A stretch of DNA of 49,442 nucleotides from positions 1 to 49,442 of the forward strand of contig DATGLE010000005.1 of the NCBI GenBank assembly GCA_035294325.1, in the 5' to 3' direction. The first letter of the stretch is position 1; every line of letters begins with the position of its first letter. Of this stretch, positions 36,310 through 44,874 are shown piece after piece. The translations under genes and the position numbers were made by a program. The stretch comes from DATGLE01 sp035294325. GTDB taxonomy: Bacteria > Chloroflexota > Ktedonobacteria > Ktedonobacterales > Ktedonobacteraceae. A model generated the notes under the pieces. The model worked only from the letters and a program-made list of their open reading frames with translations, did no database searches and was not told where the DNA came from.

Positions 36310-36363
36310 CATGTCATCCTTCGCTGTCGCTCAGGATGACATTCCTGCCGCTCAGGATGACAT
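36310..36363. repeat. Interspersed ATGTCATCCT/AGGATGACAT hairpin with extra half-copy
   Basis: Hairpin arms 36311-36320 and 36333-36342, then CTCAGGATGACAT again at 36351-36363. Same family as the hairpin at 24427-24459. Located between allF and allG. Confidence 0.8.
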
Positions 36364-36406
36364 AGGCAGCCTTCCTAACCGGAATAATTTTTCGAGGAGA
36401 TCGATC

Positions 36407-37813
36407 ATGGTTGACAAACTCGCCCTCTTCGGCGCCCCGCTGCACATTATCAACGTTGGCGCCGACCTCTTCGCCGACGCCCTGGCGGCGCAGCAGCAGC
36501 CGGTGACGCGCGTCGCCTGGCAGCCGGCGGCGGGCGATAGCGACACGGCCCTGAGCCTCCTGCTCAACGATCCGCGCGTCGAGCGCGCCAACCAGGAGGC
36601 GGTGCAGCGTATGATCGCCGCGCGCCCCCGCCTGGTGGATGTCCGGCCCGCCGGGGAGGCCATACCCGGCATGCATAAGCACCTGCTGCTGCACGCAGGA
36701 CCGCCCATCACCTGGGAGCGCATGTCCGGCCCGCTGCGCGGAGCGATCACCGGCGCGCTGCTCTATGAAGGGCTGGCACCCGACGCGGATGCCGCCGAGC
36801 GCCTGGCGGCCAGCGGCGAGATCGCCTTCGCTCCCTGCCACCACTACAACGCCGTCGGGCCGATGGCCGGTGTCACCTCGGCCTCTATGCCGGTGCAGAT
36901 CATAGAGGAGCCGGTCTATGGCAACCGCACTTTCAGCACGCTCAACGAGGGCCTGGGCAAGGTCCTGCGCTACGGTGCCAACGACGAAGCCGTGATCGCG
37001 AAGCTGCGCTGGATGGAGCAGACGCTGGCTCCGGCGCTGGCACGGGCGCTGCGCGCGATGGGCGGGCTGGAGATAAAGTCGATGACGGCGCAGGCGCTTC
37101 AGATGGGCGACGAGTGCCATAACCGCAACAAGGCCGCGACCTCCCTTTTCATCCGTGAGATCGCACCGTACCTCGTCGAGACCGGGGCATCGCCGCAGGA
37201 AACGGCGAGCGTGCTGCGCTTCATCCATAGCAACGATCACTTTTACCTGAACCTCTCGATGGCGGCCTGCAAAGCCGCAGCGCTGGCGGCCCACGGTATC
37301 GCCTTCAGCAGCGTGGTGACAACGATGGCGCGCAACGGAACCGACTTCGGCATTCGCGTCAGCGGCCTGGGCGAGCGCTGGTACGTGGCTCCGGCGCAGC
37401 GTATTCAGGGACTCTACTTCAGCGGCTTCTCGGAAGAGGACGCCAACCCCGACATTGGCGATAGCACCATTTCGGAGACGGTGGGCATTGGCGCCTTCGC
37501 CATGGCCGCGTCGCCGGCGATTGTGCAGTTCGTGGGCGGCACGCCCGCCGACGCCCTGCGCTATACACAGGAGATGTATGATATCACAATAGCGGAGGAC
37601 AGCCAGTACCAGTTGCCGGCGCTGAATTTTCGCGGCACACCGGTGGGCATCGATGTGCGCCAGGTCGTGCGCCAGCATCTCCTGCCAATTATCAATACTG
37701 GCATTGCCCATCGCCAGCCCGGCATCGGCCAGGTTGGCGCAGGCATTGTCCACCCGCCGATGGAATGTTTTGTGGCCGCGCTGCACGATCTGTACCACCT
37801 TGCATTCAGATGA
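36407..37813 (+). CDS. allG: DUF1116 protein, YlbE/AllG-like carbamoyltransferase subunit
   Basis: 468-aa DUF1116 protein. ATG 36407 follows GAGGAGATCGATC; the reading frame upstream crosses the repeat at 36311 and is rejected. Family features are LFGAPLHIINVGADLFADAL, then PITWERMSGPLRGAITGALL, FAPCHHYNAVGPMAGVTSAS, AQALQMGDECHNRNKAATSL, NDHFYLNLSMAACKAA and TTMARNGTDFGIRVSG. Homologues co-occur with FdrA and DUF2877 in E. coli allantoin genes. Conserved Cys/His clusters (CHHYN, GDECHNRN) may bind metal or substrate. Probable catalytic partner in the carbamoyl-transfer complex, by context. Confidence 0.87.
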   Translation: MVDKLALFGAPLHIINVGADLFADALAAQQQPVTRVAWQPAAGDSDTALSLLLNDPRVERANQEAVQRMIAARPRLVDVRPAGEAIPGMHKHLLLHAGPPITWERMSGPLRGAITGALLYEGLAPDADAAERLAASGEIAFAPCHHYNAVGPMAGVTSASMPVQIIEEPVYGNRTFSTLNEGLGKVLRYGANDEAVIAKLRWMEQTLAPALARALRAMGGLEIKSMTAQALQMGDECHNRNKAATSLFIREIAPYLVETGASPQETASVLRFIHSNDHFYLNLSMAACKAAALAAHGIAFSSVVTTMARNGTDFGIRVSGLGERWYVAPAQRIQGLYFSGFSEEDANPDIGDSTISETVGIGAFAMAASPAIVQFVGGTPADALRYTQEMYDITIAEDSQYQLPALNFRGTPVGIDVRQVVRQHLLPIINTGIAHRQPGIGQVGAGIVHPPMECFVAALHDLYHLAFR

Positions 37814-37966
37814 CCGCGTAGCGGTCTTTGCTATTCCGCTCGGCAACGGCACTATCGTGCCTACTGCTACGCGGTCAGCCGAGCGGGACGGCTTGCGCCG
37901 CGCGAGCGGCGTTTCTGAACGGCATATCAATTCAGATCCAATGGCATTAAGATAATGCCATTGGAT
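37811..37966. repeat. Hairpin cluster between allG and the PEP-mutase-like gene
   Basis: Three stem-loops: GACCGC-GTA-GCGGTC just at the allG stop (37811-37825), CCGCTCGGC...GCCGAGCGG (about 37849-37898), and a perfect 14-bp stem with AGA triloop (37936-37966, ATCCAATGGCATTA arms). The last resembles the long triloop hairpins in form but is shorter. Confidence 0.75.
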
Positions 37967-38000
37967 ATCGCATCAAAGGTACAGGAAGGAGGATAGAGAA

Positions 38001-38846
38001 TTGGAACATATGGCTGCCTCCAATCAGAAAGAAAAGGCTCTTCAATTCAGGCGCTTCCACGAAGGTCCGCCTATTCTGGTGCTGCCCAACGCCTGGGATG
38101 CAGCGAGCGCGCGCCTCTTCGAGCAGGCGGGGGCACGGGCTATAGCTACCACCAGTTCCGGCGTCGCCGCCGCGCTCGGCTATCCCGACGGGGAGCATAT
38201 CAGCCGCGAGATGATGATCGAGGCCGTGGCGCGCATCACGCGCGTCGTCGATTGTCCCGTCACGGTGGATAGCGAGGCCGGCTACGGAGCGACGGTAGAT
38301 GAGGTATGTCAGACGATCAGGGCGGTGATCGAGACGGGAGCCGTGGGCATCAACATCGAGGATTCGCGCCGGGGACCAGGCCGGGCGCTGGCGGACGTGG
38401 AGCGCCAGGTCGAACTTATCAAAGCGCTGCGCGAACTGGCTCGCTCAATGGATATACCCTTTGTCATCAACGCGCGCACCGACGCCTTCTTGCTGAAGGT
38501 CGAGAACGCCTTCGAGCAGGCGGTACAGCGACTGAACGCGTACCGGCAGGCGGGAGCCGATTGCCTCTTCGCAATCGGGGTGAGCGATGCAGAGACTATT
38601 GGTAAACTGGCGCAGGCGATCAACGGGCCGCTCAACGTCGTCGGCGGCCCTCCCGCGCCTCCCATCGCCGAACTCGCGCGGCTGGGCGTAGCACGCGTCA
38701 GCCTCGCCTCCGGCCTGATGCGCGCCGCGCTGGCCCACCTGCGGCGCGTAATGCGCGAACTGCTTGAGCAAGGGACATATACGACCATGGCCGGAGAAAT
38801 GCTCACCGGCGCCGAACTCCAGGGACTTTTCGTGGATAGAACCTGA
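38001..38846 (+). CDS. Isocitrate lyase / PEP mutase family protein
   Basis: 281-aa TIM-barrel enzyme. The TTG start at 38001 is 8 nt after GGAAGGAGG, better spaced than ATG 38010. Signature residues: LPNAWDAASARLFEQAG, TTSSGVAAALGYPDGE, the Mg-binding VDSEAGYG, GINIEDSRR and FVINARTDAF. The isocitrate-lyase KKCGH motif is absent, so the 2-methylisocitrate lyase, oxaloacetate decarboxylase or phosphonopyruvate-type activities are more likely. Last gene of the allH-pucR-allF-allG run, after a hairpin-rich spacer; it may process the two- to four-carbon acid left after carbamoyl transfer (inference). Confidence 0.88.
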   Translation: MEHMAASNQKEKALQFRRFHEGPPILVLPNAWDAASARLFEQAGARAIATTSSGVAAALGYPDGEHISREMMIEAVARITRVVDCPVTVDSEAGYGATVDEVCQTIRAVIETGAVGINIEDSRRGPGRALADVERQVELIKALRELARSMDIPFVINARTDAFLLKVENAFEQAVQRLNAYRQAGADCLFAIGVSDAETIGKLAQAINGPLNVVGGPPAPPIAELARLGVARVSLASGLMRAALAHLRRVMRELLEQGTYTTMAGEMLTGAELQGLFVDRT

Positions 38847-38850
38847 TCCG

Positions 38851-41460
38851 TTACCTATCCAGATCGGGTGCAGGGAGCATCGCCAGCCACTGCGCGACCT
38901 CCCTGGCGCGTTCGTGTTCCATGCTGGCGTAGAGGACATGGCTGCGCCGTCCCAGGCTCAGCGCTTCGGCGTCGTGGCCCCGCGTGGCGGCAACGCGCGC
39001 CAGGCCAAAGAGCGCGCAGCCCTGCAATTCTTTGCCTTGAATTTGCCCGGCGATAGCAAGCGCCTGCTCAAACGCGCCCTTTGCCTGTTCCGGCTCCGCC
39101 TGTGCCAGGTGCAGCTCGCCCCACTCGCACAGCGTCTCGGCGATGAGCCAGTTGTGCCTGATCTCGCGCGCGATCAGCAGGCTCTCATCCAGGTACCGCG
39201 CCGCCTGCCTGTAATCGCCCGACGCCCGAGCAATGATGCCCAGATTCTGGAGCACCGAAGCGATGCGCATGCGGTGCCCGACCTGACGAGCAAGCGCCAG
39301 GCTCTCCAGAGAGAGTTCGGTAGCACGCTGTATCAATTGTACTTTGAAGGCCAGCAGGCCCATATTCATCAAGAGGGCACTGATGCGCTGCTTATGACCG
39401 ATCTTGCGTGCATACTGCAATCCCTCCATATAAAGCTGCCATTCTTGTCCATAGTCGCCGCGCTGGCCGGCCCTCACGCCCATATTTTGCAGGTAAATGC
39501 TCATCATCTCATAGTCGCCGTCCTGCTGAGCCAGCTTCAGCCCTTCGGTATAGAACTCGCTGCCTCGCTCATATTCGCCGCGCGCGTCGGCGATCTCGCC
39601 CAGGTTTTGCAAAATACGGCTGATCCGGCGCCGGTGGCCCAGTTCGCGAGCGAGCGCCATGCTCTCCCACAGATACTGCTCAGCCTGCGTATAGTCTCCG
39701 CGATGCACCAGGAATTCGCCCCAATGTACAAGTATGGCGCTGATGGTCTCGGGGCGTCCGACTCTGCGCGCCGCCGTCAACCCCTGCCGGTACAGGCGTT
39801 CGGCCTGCTCCAGATCGCCGCGTTCATTGGCAATGCGTCCCATATGCAGCCAGGTACGAGCCAGCCCATCATCATCGCCAGTAGCCCGCGCGGCCTCCTG
39901 CGCCCGGCTCAGGTGCATCTCAGCCAGGGCGTACTGCCCCCTGGCCTCCCAGTAAGACGCCAGAGCATTCGCGCCGCGCACAAGATAGGCATACAAACTC
40001 CGCTCATAGGCAAGTTGCAGCGCCATCAGCAGGCAGTCCGATTCTACCTCAAGAGCGTCGTAATCATCCCGGTGCGTCTCGGCGAACGTTACAAAGAACG
40101 CCGCCATGCGCGGTCCAACCGTCGGGTCGTTGAGCCGCAGCTTCGCGTAGTCAGAGATAGTCTGATGCAGGGTATAGCGGTCCTGACCGCAGCTTTCCAG
40201 CAGCCCGCTATCGGTCAGAGCATCGAGGACCTCCGCCGGAGCGCAGGTGACAGTGAGCGCGGCAGACTCTGAGAAGCTGGAGGGCCGGGCGGGAAAAACG
40301 GAGAGCGCGTAGAGGGCATGGCGTGCCATCTCGCTCAATTGCTGGTCGCTGATATCGATAACGCTCCAGAGCGAGAGCGGAACGCCCTCGGGCAAACCGG
40401 GAAATCCCTCCGTAGCCGCGACTGGCACGGTCAGGCGCAGGCGTTCTTCGATTGAATACAGTCGATCCAGCGCCTGAAGCATGCGGCGCCTCTGCCCACC
40501 ATGTGCCTGCGTCTTTAGATACCGGCCTACCAGCGTTAGCGCCAGAGGCAGCCCTCCTACGGAGCGCACCAGCGCGCGGACCTCGCTGAGCGACGCATTG
40601 ACGACTGCCGGGGCGAGGCGCGTCAGCAAGGCAACGCCACAATCCTCGCTCAGCTCCTGCACCGTGACAGTATCGTTGCCGGCGAACTGGAGAGCCACCT
40701 CGACGCTGCGGCTGGTGAGCAGGTGAGTGCATTCGACTCCCCCGACCTCCAGCGCCAGCGCTTCCTCGGTGCGCCAGGCATCGTCAATTATTACCAGCAT
40801 GCGTCGTCCACTGATCGCCCCATGGATCGTCCACGTCCACTCGCCGAGAGCAGAGAGCTTGCCCAATTCCGCGTCGGAGACGCCGAGCAGTTTGCCCCAG
40901 CGACCCAGGAGGCCGAACAGGTTGGGATTGCGGCCCAGGCCGGCCCAGAGAATACCATCCTGAAAGTATGCCTGCACCTCGGCATCGCGGGCCAGAGCAG
41001 CGATCAGCGCGGTTTTGCCCACGCCGGGCAGGCCCATCAGCGCTAAACGCAGGGGGCGCTGCTGGCCGAACAACCGCTGCTTCAAACTATAGATGAGTTC
41101 ATCTCGCCCCACGAGATCTTTGATCCCCGGAGGCGGCAGAGGGATAGCAGGATCATAGAGCGGGAAAACTGGAGCGGTAGGGCCAGCGGACTCTGCACTC
41201 TCTTCCGTATGGGGAGAAGGCAGTAATCCCAGTTCCTCGACGCTCTTACCAAAGAGTTTACACAGCATTCGCCGATGGTGTGGCATGGGGAATGTGACGC
41301 CATTTTCCCAGCGATTGACGGTGAAGGCATCCGTGCCAATCTGATCGGCAACATATTTCTGCGACCACCCGCGATGTTCTCGTTCGCGCTTCAATCGCAG
41401 GTTGGGCGGCTTTCTCTGTTTTCCCTGCGCTGCCTTAGTGTTCCTGCTCGCTCTCTGCAT
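38851..41460 (-). CDS. HTH-NB-ARC-TPR (STAND) regulator
   Basis: 869-aa signal-transducing ATPase. ATG 41460 follows GAGGGAGA. Residues about 20-80 are an XRE helix-turn-helix (LKREREHRGWSQKYVADQIG, TVNRWENGVTFP). An NB-ARC domain follows with Walker A GLPGVGKT (143-150), Walker B MLVIIDDAW and the GLPLAL motif. From about residue 450 there are some nine tetratricopeptide units (ARGEYERGSEFYTEGLKLAQ is typical). The layout is that of plant-NLR-like bacterial regulators that unfold on binding a ligand to the repeat arm. Divergent to it is a 23-codon ORF. Ligand and targets unknown; a defence role cannot be excluded but no effector domain is fused. Confidence 0.92.
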   Translation of the reverse strand: MQRASRNTKAAQGKQRKPPNLRLKREREHRGWSQKYVADQIGTDAFTVNRWENGVTFPMPHHRRMLCKLFGKSVEELGLLPSPHTEESAESAGPTAPVFPLYDPAIPLPPPGIKDLVGRDELIYSLKQRLFGQQRPLRLALMGLPGVGKTALIAALARDAEVQAYFQDGILWAGLGRNPNLFGLLGRWGKLLGVSDAELGKLSALGEWTWTIHGAISGRRMLVIIDDAWRTEEALALEVGGVECTHLLTSRSVEVALQFAGNDTVTVQELSEDCGVALLTRLAPAVVNASLSEVRALVRSVGGLPLALTLVGRYLKTQAHGGQRRRMLQALDRLYSIEERLRLTVPVAATEGFPGLPEGVPLSLWSVIDISDQQLSEMARHALYALSVFPARPSSFSESAALTVTCAPAEVLDALTDSGLLESCGQDRYTLHQTISDYAKLRLNDPTVGPRMAAFFVTFAETHRDDYDALEVESDCLLMALQLAYERSLYAYLVRGANALASYWEARGQYALAEMHLSRAQEAARATGDDDGLARTWLHMGRIANERGDLEQAERLYRQGLTAARRVGRPETISAILVHWGEFLVHRGDYTQAEQYLWESMALARELGHRRRISRILQNLGEIADARGEYERGSEFYTEGLKLAQQDGDYEMMSIYLQNMGVRAGQRGDYGQEWQLYMEGLQYARKIGHKQRISALLMNMGLLAFKVQLIQRATELSLESLALARQVGHRMRIASVLQNLGIIARASGDYRQAARYLDESLLIAREIRHNWLIAETLCEWGELHLAQAEPEQAKGAFEQALAIAGQIQGKELQGCALFGLARVAATRGHDAEALSLGRRSHVLYASMEHERAREVAQWLAMLPAPDLDR

Positions 41461-41649
41461 ATTCTCCCTCTGTAACCAGGGTAGTGAATAATAGCTCTTC
41501 TTAAAAAAATAGACGTAGCTCCACCATAAGAATAAACGATCATTCAGGGTGTCTGGATGATATGAACATGATATTTTACCAGAGCGGTCAATGCAGCATA
41601 ATGTGCACATACGAGGTACCATTACCCTGTGAAGGAGAGAGAGTTGTAT

Positions 41650-41721
41650 ATGTACTGCATAGGCGAAGTCGACGACGAAGGCGGCTGTGGCCCCTACGAT
41701 GACGACGGTGAGAACTATTGA
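41650..41721 (+). CDS. Possible small ORF, 23-aa acidic Cys-containing peptide
   Basis: ATG 41650 to TGA 41721 encodes MYCIGEVDDEGGCGPYDDDG followed by ENY. AAGGAGAG lies about 12 nt upstream, a slightly long spacing. It has two cysteines, eight acidic residues and no signal peptide. It is followed 12 bp later by a perfect 22-bp hairpin, giving a complete small transcription unit, and is divergent from the STAND-TPR regulator. It may be a peptide ligand, a leader peptide, or chance; there is no recognised family. Confidence 0.4.
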   Translation: MYCIGEVDDEGGCGPYDDDGENY

Positions 41722-41733
41722 AGGAAAGGGTAT

Positions 41734-41790
41734 TTTACACTGATGAGGCGCAGCCAGCCGACCTGGCCGGCTGCGCCTCATCAGTGTAAA
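41734..41790 (+). terminator. 22-bp perfect hairpin downstream of the small ORF
   Basis: Arms 41734-41755 and 41769-41790 around a 13-nt loop that can add three more pairs beyond an A-C mismatch. Same form as 16561-16623. Confidence 0.65.
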
Positions 41791-41871
41791 TGATCGTTTC
41801 TCTCTGGACAATCTCCTCTTCCCCTGCTACCATAAGCCCACAAGTAATCTCCCGGTAGAAAAGGGAAAAGC

Positions 41872-41920
41872 GGGGATACGCCGCACCCCCTCAGGGGACG
41901 GCCGTCCCCTGCACCCCCGC
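41872..41920. repeat. 49-bp GC-rich repeat, copy 1
   Basis: GGGGATACGCCGCACCCCCT... to ...GCACCCCCGC, centred on the palindrome GGGGACGGCCGTCCCC (41894-41909). An inverted copy of exactly the same length lies at 49213-49261. Both are upstream of plus-strand genes. Confidence 0.85.
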
Positions 41921-41939
41921 CTGACGGAAAGGAAAAGAT

Positions 41940-43304
41940 ATGGTCACACTAACAGCATATATTACGGAACATGAAGACCGTTTCCTGGAAGATCTCAAGG
42001 GCTGGCTGCGCATCCCAAGCATCAGCACGCTCCCCGAGCATGCGAGCGATATTCGCCACGCTGCCGAGTACGCCGCGCAGCAGTTGCGCGATATTGGTCT
42101 GGAGCGCGTCGAGGTGATTCAGACGCAGGGACACCCGCTGGTCTATGGCGAGTGGCTGCATGCCGCTGGCAAGCCTACCGTTCTTATTTACGGGCACTAC
42201 GATGTGCAGCCGGTCGATCCCGTAGAGTTGTGGGAGTCGCCGCCCTTCGAGCCAACGATCCGCAATGGCAGCATCTACTGTCGCGGCGCGGCGGACGACA
42301 AAGGGCAGACCATGCTGGTCTTCAAGGCGCTCGAAGCGCTGATGGCCGTCGATGGCAGGCTGCCCGTCAACGTGCGCGTGCTCATCGAGGGGGAAGAGGA
42401 GGCCGGCGGTGAGTCAATTGAGGCGTATGTCAGGAACAATCCGCAGCGCCTCCAGTGCGATGCCGCCTTCATCTGCGATACGCACATGCCCGCCGAGGAT
42501 CTGCCCGCGCTCATCACTGGCCTGCGCGGCATCATCTATACCGAAGTCGAGGCGCGCGGTGCGCGGCGCGATCTGCACTCCGGCACCTATGGCGGTGTCG
42601 CGCCCAATCCCCTGCACGCCCTCGCTATCATCATCAGCCGCCTCAAGGATGCCGATGGGCATATTCACATCCCGGGCCTCTACGATAGGCTGCGCCCGCC
42701 CACACCGGAGGAGAAGGCTTTCTGGCAGCAGGATCCGCTGCACATTGCTCGCTCGCTGCGCGAAGAGATGGGCGTCGCGCAGTTGTCGGGCGAGGAGGAA
42801 TACCCGCCGCTGGAGCGCATCTGGGCGCGCCCCACGCTGGAGGTGCATGGCATCGCCGGCGGCTTTACCGGAGAGGGCGCCAAGACCGTGATCCCGGCGG
42901 TTGCCACGGCGAAAATCAGTATGCGCCTGCCCCCGGACTTGAAATCGAGCGAGGTGTTCACGCTTTTCGAGCGGACCGTCAAGCAAGCGGCGCCGCCCGA
43001 TGTCACGGTGACGGTGCGCAACGTGCATGGCGGTGAAGGCATGCTGGCCTCGCCAGAGAGCGCGCCGGTCAGGGCCGCAGCCGCTGCTTTGAAGGAGACG
43101 TATGGCAGGGAGCCCGTTTTTATTCGCGAAGGCGGCTCCATTCCCATCGCCGCCCTGTTCAGCGAGATCCTGCACGCCCCCGTCGTATTGATGGGCTTCG
43201 GGCTGCCCGATGATAACCTGCACGCACCCAACGAAAAATATTCGCTGGCTCAGTACTTCAAAGGCATCCGCACGGTTGCAAGCTTCCTTCAGAAGATGGG
43301 ATAA
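41940..43304 (+). CDS. M20-family metallopeptidase (dipeptidase type)
   Basis: 454-aa dizinc hydrolase. The zinc ligands and catalytic residues fall in IYGHYDVQP (His, Asp), CRGAADDKGQ (bridging Asp), IEGEEEAGGES (catalytic Glu and ligand Glu), ICDTHM, and a late PDDNLHAPNE His. The dimerisation lid domain contains RRDLHSGTYGGVAPNP. The HYDVQP form and length belong to the carnosinase/DapE-like dipeptidase branch, not to allantoate or N-carbamoyl-amino-acid amidohydrolases. ATG 41940 follows GGAAAGGAAA. A second paralogue lies immediately downstream, 170 bp away. Confidence 0.92.
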   Translation: MVTLTAYITEHEDRFLEDLKGWLRIPSISTLPEHASDIRHAAEYAAQQLRDIGLERVEVIQTQGHPLVYGEWLHAAGKPTVLIYGHYDVQPVDPVELWESPPFEPTIRNGSIYCRGAADDKGQTMLVFKALEALMAVDGRLPVNVRVLIEGEEEAGGESIEAYVRNNPQRLQCDAAFICDTHMPAEDLPALITGLRGIIYTEVEARGARRDLHSGTYGGVAPNPLHALAIIISRLKDADGHIHIPGLYDRLRPPTPEEKAFWQQDPLHIARSLREEMGVAQLSGEEEYPPLERIWARPTLEVHGIAGGFTGEGAKTVIPAVATAKISMRLPPDLKSSEVFTLFERTVKQAAPPDVTVTVRNVHGGEGMLASPESAPVRAAAAALKETYGREPVFIREGGSIPIAALFSEILHAPVVLMGFGLPDDNLHAPNEKYSLAQYFKGIRTVASFLQKMG

Positions 43305-43331
43305 TAGATACACGGCTCCGCCGCGCAATAA

Positions 43332-43400
43332 ATATATAAGTTGATGTGTTGTGGGGAAATGCGCGAAGCGCATTTCCCCACAACACATCAACTTATATAT
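43332..43400. repeat. 33-bp perfect inverted repeat with GAA triloop
   Basis: Arms 43332-43364 and 43368-43400, the longest in the window. The apex AAATGCGC-GAA-GCGCATTT differs from the 11267 apex only in the triloop; the outer arms are unrelated. Confidence 0.96.
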
Positions 43401-43429
43401 CAGGCGGGCAGGCAGGCGCCAGCACGTGG

Positions 43430-43451
43430 ATGTGTCTGATTTCCGGCACAC
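43430..43451 (-). repeat. Small hairpin with GGAAATCA loop (minus orientation)
   Basis: Read on the minus strand: GTGTGCC-GGAAATCA-GACACA, 27 bp before the second M20 start codon. Same family as 1649-1670. Confidence 0.55.
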
Positions 43452-43477
43452 TTTTAGATGGAAAGGATAGTTGTCCT

Positions 43478-44836
43478 ATGCCCGAAACTCTGGATACGTA
43501 TTTCGTGGAACATCCAGACGAAGCCCAGAAGATCCTTGAGCAGTTGTGCAGCCAGCCGAGCGTAGCAGCGCAGAACCTGGGGATGAGCGAGATGGCCGAT
43601 ACCGTGGAAGCGCTGCTGAGCGCGGCGGGATTCCGCACGCAGCGTCTCTACGCCGAGGACGCTCCAACCGCTATTTATGGCGAGCTGCGCGGGAGCGGCC
43701 CCTACACGCTTCTGCTCTACAATCATTACGATGTCCAGCCGGCTGAACCCCTGGATTTGTGGATATCGCCTCCCTATGAGCCGACGGTACGCGACGGCAA
43801 GTTCTACGCGCGCGGCGCCGCCGATAACAAGGGTGAGATCGCGGCACGACTCGCGGCGATCCGTGCACTGCGCGCGACATATGGCGAACTGCCGATCACC
43901 ATTCGCTGGATCATCGAGGGCGAGGAGGAGGTTGGCAGCCCGCACTTCGAGGCCATCGCGGAAAAATATGCGTCACTGCTGCGCGCCGATGGCTGTTTGT
44001 GGGAGGGATCGGGCTTCGATGAGACTGGCCGTCCGATACTGGCGCTGGGCACGAAGGGGCTGCTCTATGTGCAACTCGATGTACAGGGCACCGGGGTTGA
44101 CGCCCATTCCGGATCCGCGCCGATCCTGCCCAGCGCAGCCTGGCGTCTCGTACAGGCCCTCGCAACTCTGCGCACGCCAGAGGGCCAGGTACGCATACCC
44201 GGCTTCTATGATGCTGTGAAACCACTGACGGAAGCGCAGCGAGCCGCCATCGCCAACCAGAGCGACATGGACGACTATATGAAGCACGCATTTCAGGTGG
44301 AGCAGTTCGTCGACGGTTTGAGCGGGGCCGCGCTGCGCGAGCGCGCCGCCATCACGCCTACCTGCAATATCGCCGGCCTGCTCAGCGGCTATACCGGCCA
44401 CGGTACAAAGACGGTCCTGCCGGCGAAGGCAATGGCGAAAATCGATTTTCGCCTCGTTCCCGACCAGGACCCGGCCGATATCGCGGCGAAACTGCGCGCA
44501 TACCTCGACGCGCAGGGCTACAACGATATTCACATCACGGTCTTTGGCAGCGCGGAGCCTGTGGTGACGCCCATCGAAGATCCGCTGGTGCAGCGCATCA
44601 CGGCCATTGCGGAAGCCTTCGCGGGCAAGCCGGTATCGATTGCGCCGATCATCGGGGGCACCCTGCCACTGCTGGGTGCCCTGCGCCGCCACGTCGGGGT
44701 TCCGGGCCTCTCCGCCCCCGGCAATACCTCCTACTGGGGCGCAGGCGCGCACTCGCCCAACGAGCATATCCGGCTTGCCGACCTGCAACGGGCAGTGCGC
44801 TACAACTGTTACATGTTCCAGGCATTGGGCGGCTGA
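43478..44836 (+). CDS. M20-family metallopeptidase, paralogue of the preceding gene
   Basis: 452-aa dizinc peptidase. ATG 43478 is chosen because GGAAAGG lies nearby and the upstream frame runs through the 33-bp hairpin. Zinc-site motifs are YNHYDVQPAEP, ARGAADNKGE, IEGEEEVGSPH and a late GAHSPNEHIRL His. GVDAHSGSAP is in the lid domain. It differs from its neighbour throughout, so this is an old duplication rather than a recent one. Peptide or acyl-amino-acid substrate unknown. Confidence 0.91.
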   Translation: MPETLDTYFVEHPDEAQKILEQLCSQPSVAAQNLGMSEMADTVEALLSAAGFRTQRLYAEDAPTAIYGELRGSGPYTLLLYNHYDVQPAEPLDLWISPPYEPTVRDGKFYARGAADNKGEIAARLAAIRALRATYGELPITIRWIIEGEEEVGSPHFEAIAEKYASLLRADGCLWEGSGFDETGRPILALGTKGLLYVQLDVQGTGVDAHSGSAPILPSAAWRLVQALATLRTPEGQVRIPGFYDAVKPLTEAQRAAIANQSDMDDYMKHAFQVEQFVDGLSGAALRERAAITPTCNIAGLLSGYTGHGTKTVLPAKAMAKIDFRLVPDQDPADIAAKLRAYLDAQGYNDIHITVFGSAEPVVTPIEDPLVQRITAIAEAFAGKPVSIAPIIGGTLPLLGALRRHVGVPGLSAPGNTSYWGAGAHSPNEHIRLADLQRAVRYNCYMFQALGG

Positions 44837-44859
44837 CCTTCCACAAAAGGAAGCATACC

Positions 44860-44868
44860 TGTTACAAT
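44860..44868 (+). promoter_or_regulatory. Extended -10 promoter for a leaderless transcript
   Basis: TG-T-TACAAT, six bases before the ATG at 44875. With normal start-site distance, transcription would begin at or next to the A of the start codon. No convincing -35 box and no ribosome site at normal spacing are present, both consistent with leaderless initiation. Confidence 0.5.
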
Positions 44869-44874
44869 AGAATC

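Noticed and set aside
36314..37930. 538-aa open frame on the minus strand
   Set aside because: Antisense to allG, crosses its flanking repeats, and shows no domain.
38851..41460. Antiviral Avs-type STAND defence protein
   Set aside because: It has an N-terminal DNA-binding domain instead of a nuclease, protease or other effector; regulation is the simpler reading.
41940..44836. M20 genes as allantoate or N-carbamoyl-amino-acid amidohydrolases completing the carbamoyl pathway
   Set aside because: Their HYDVQP and EGEEE context and length fit the dipeptidase/carnosinase branch.
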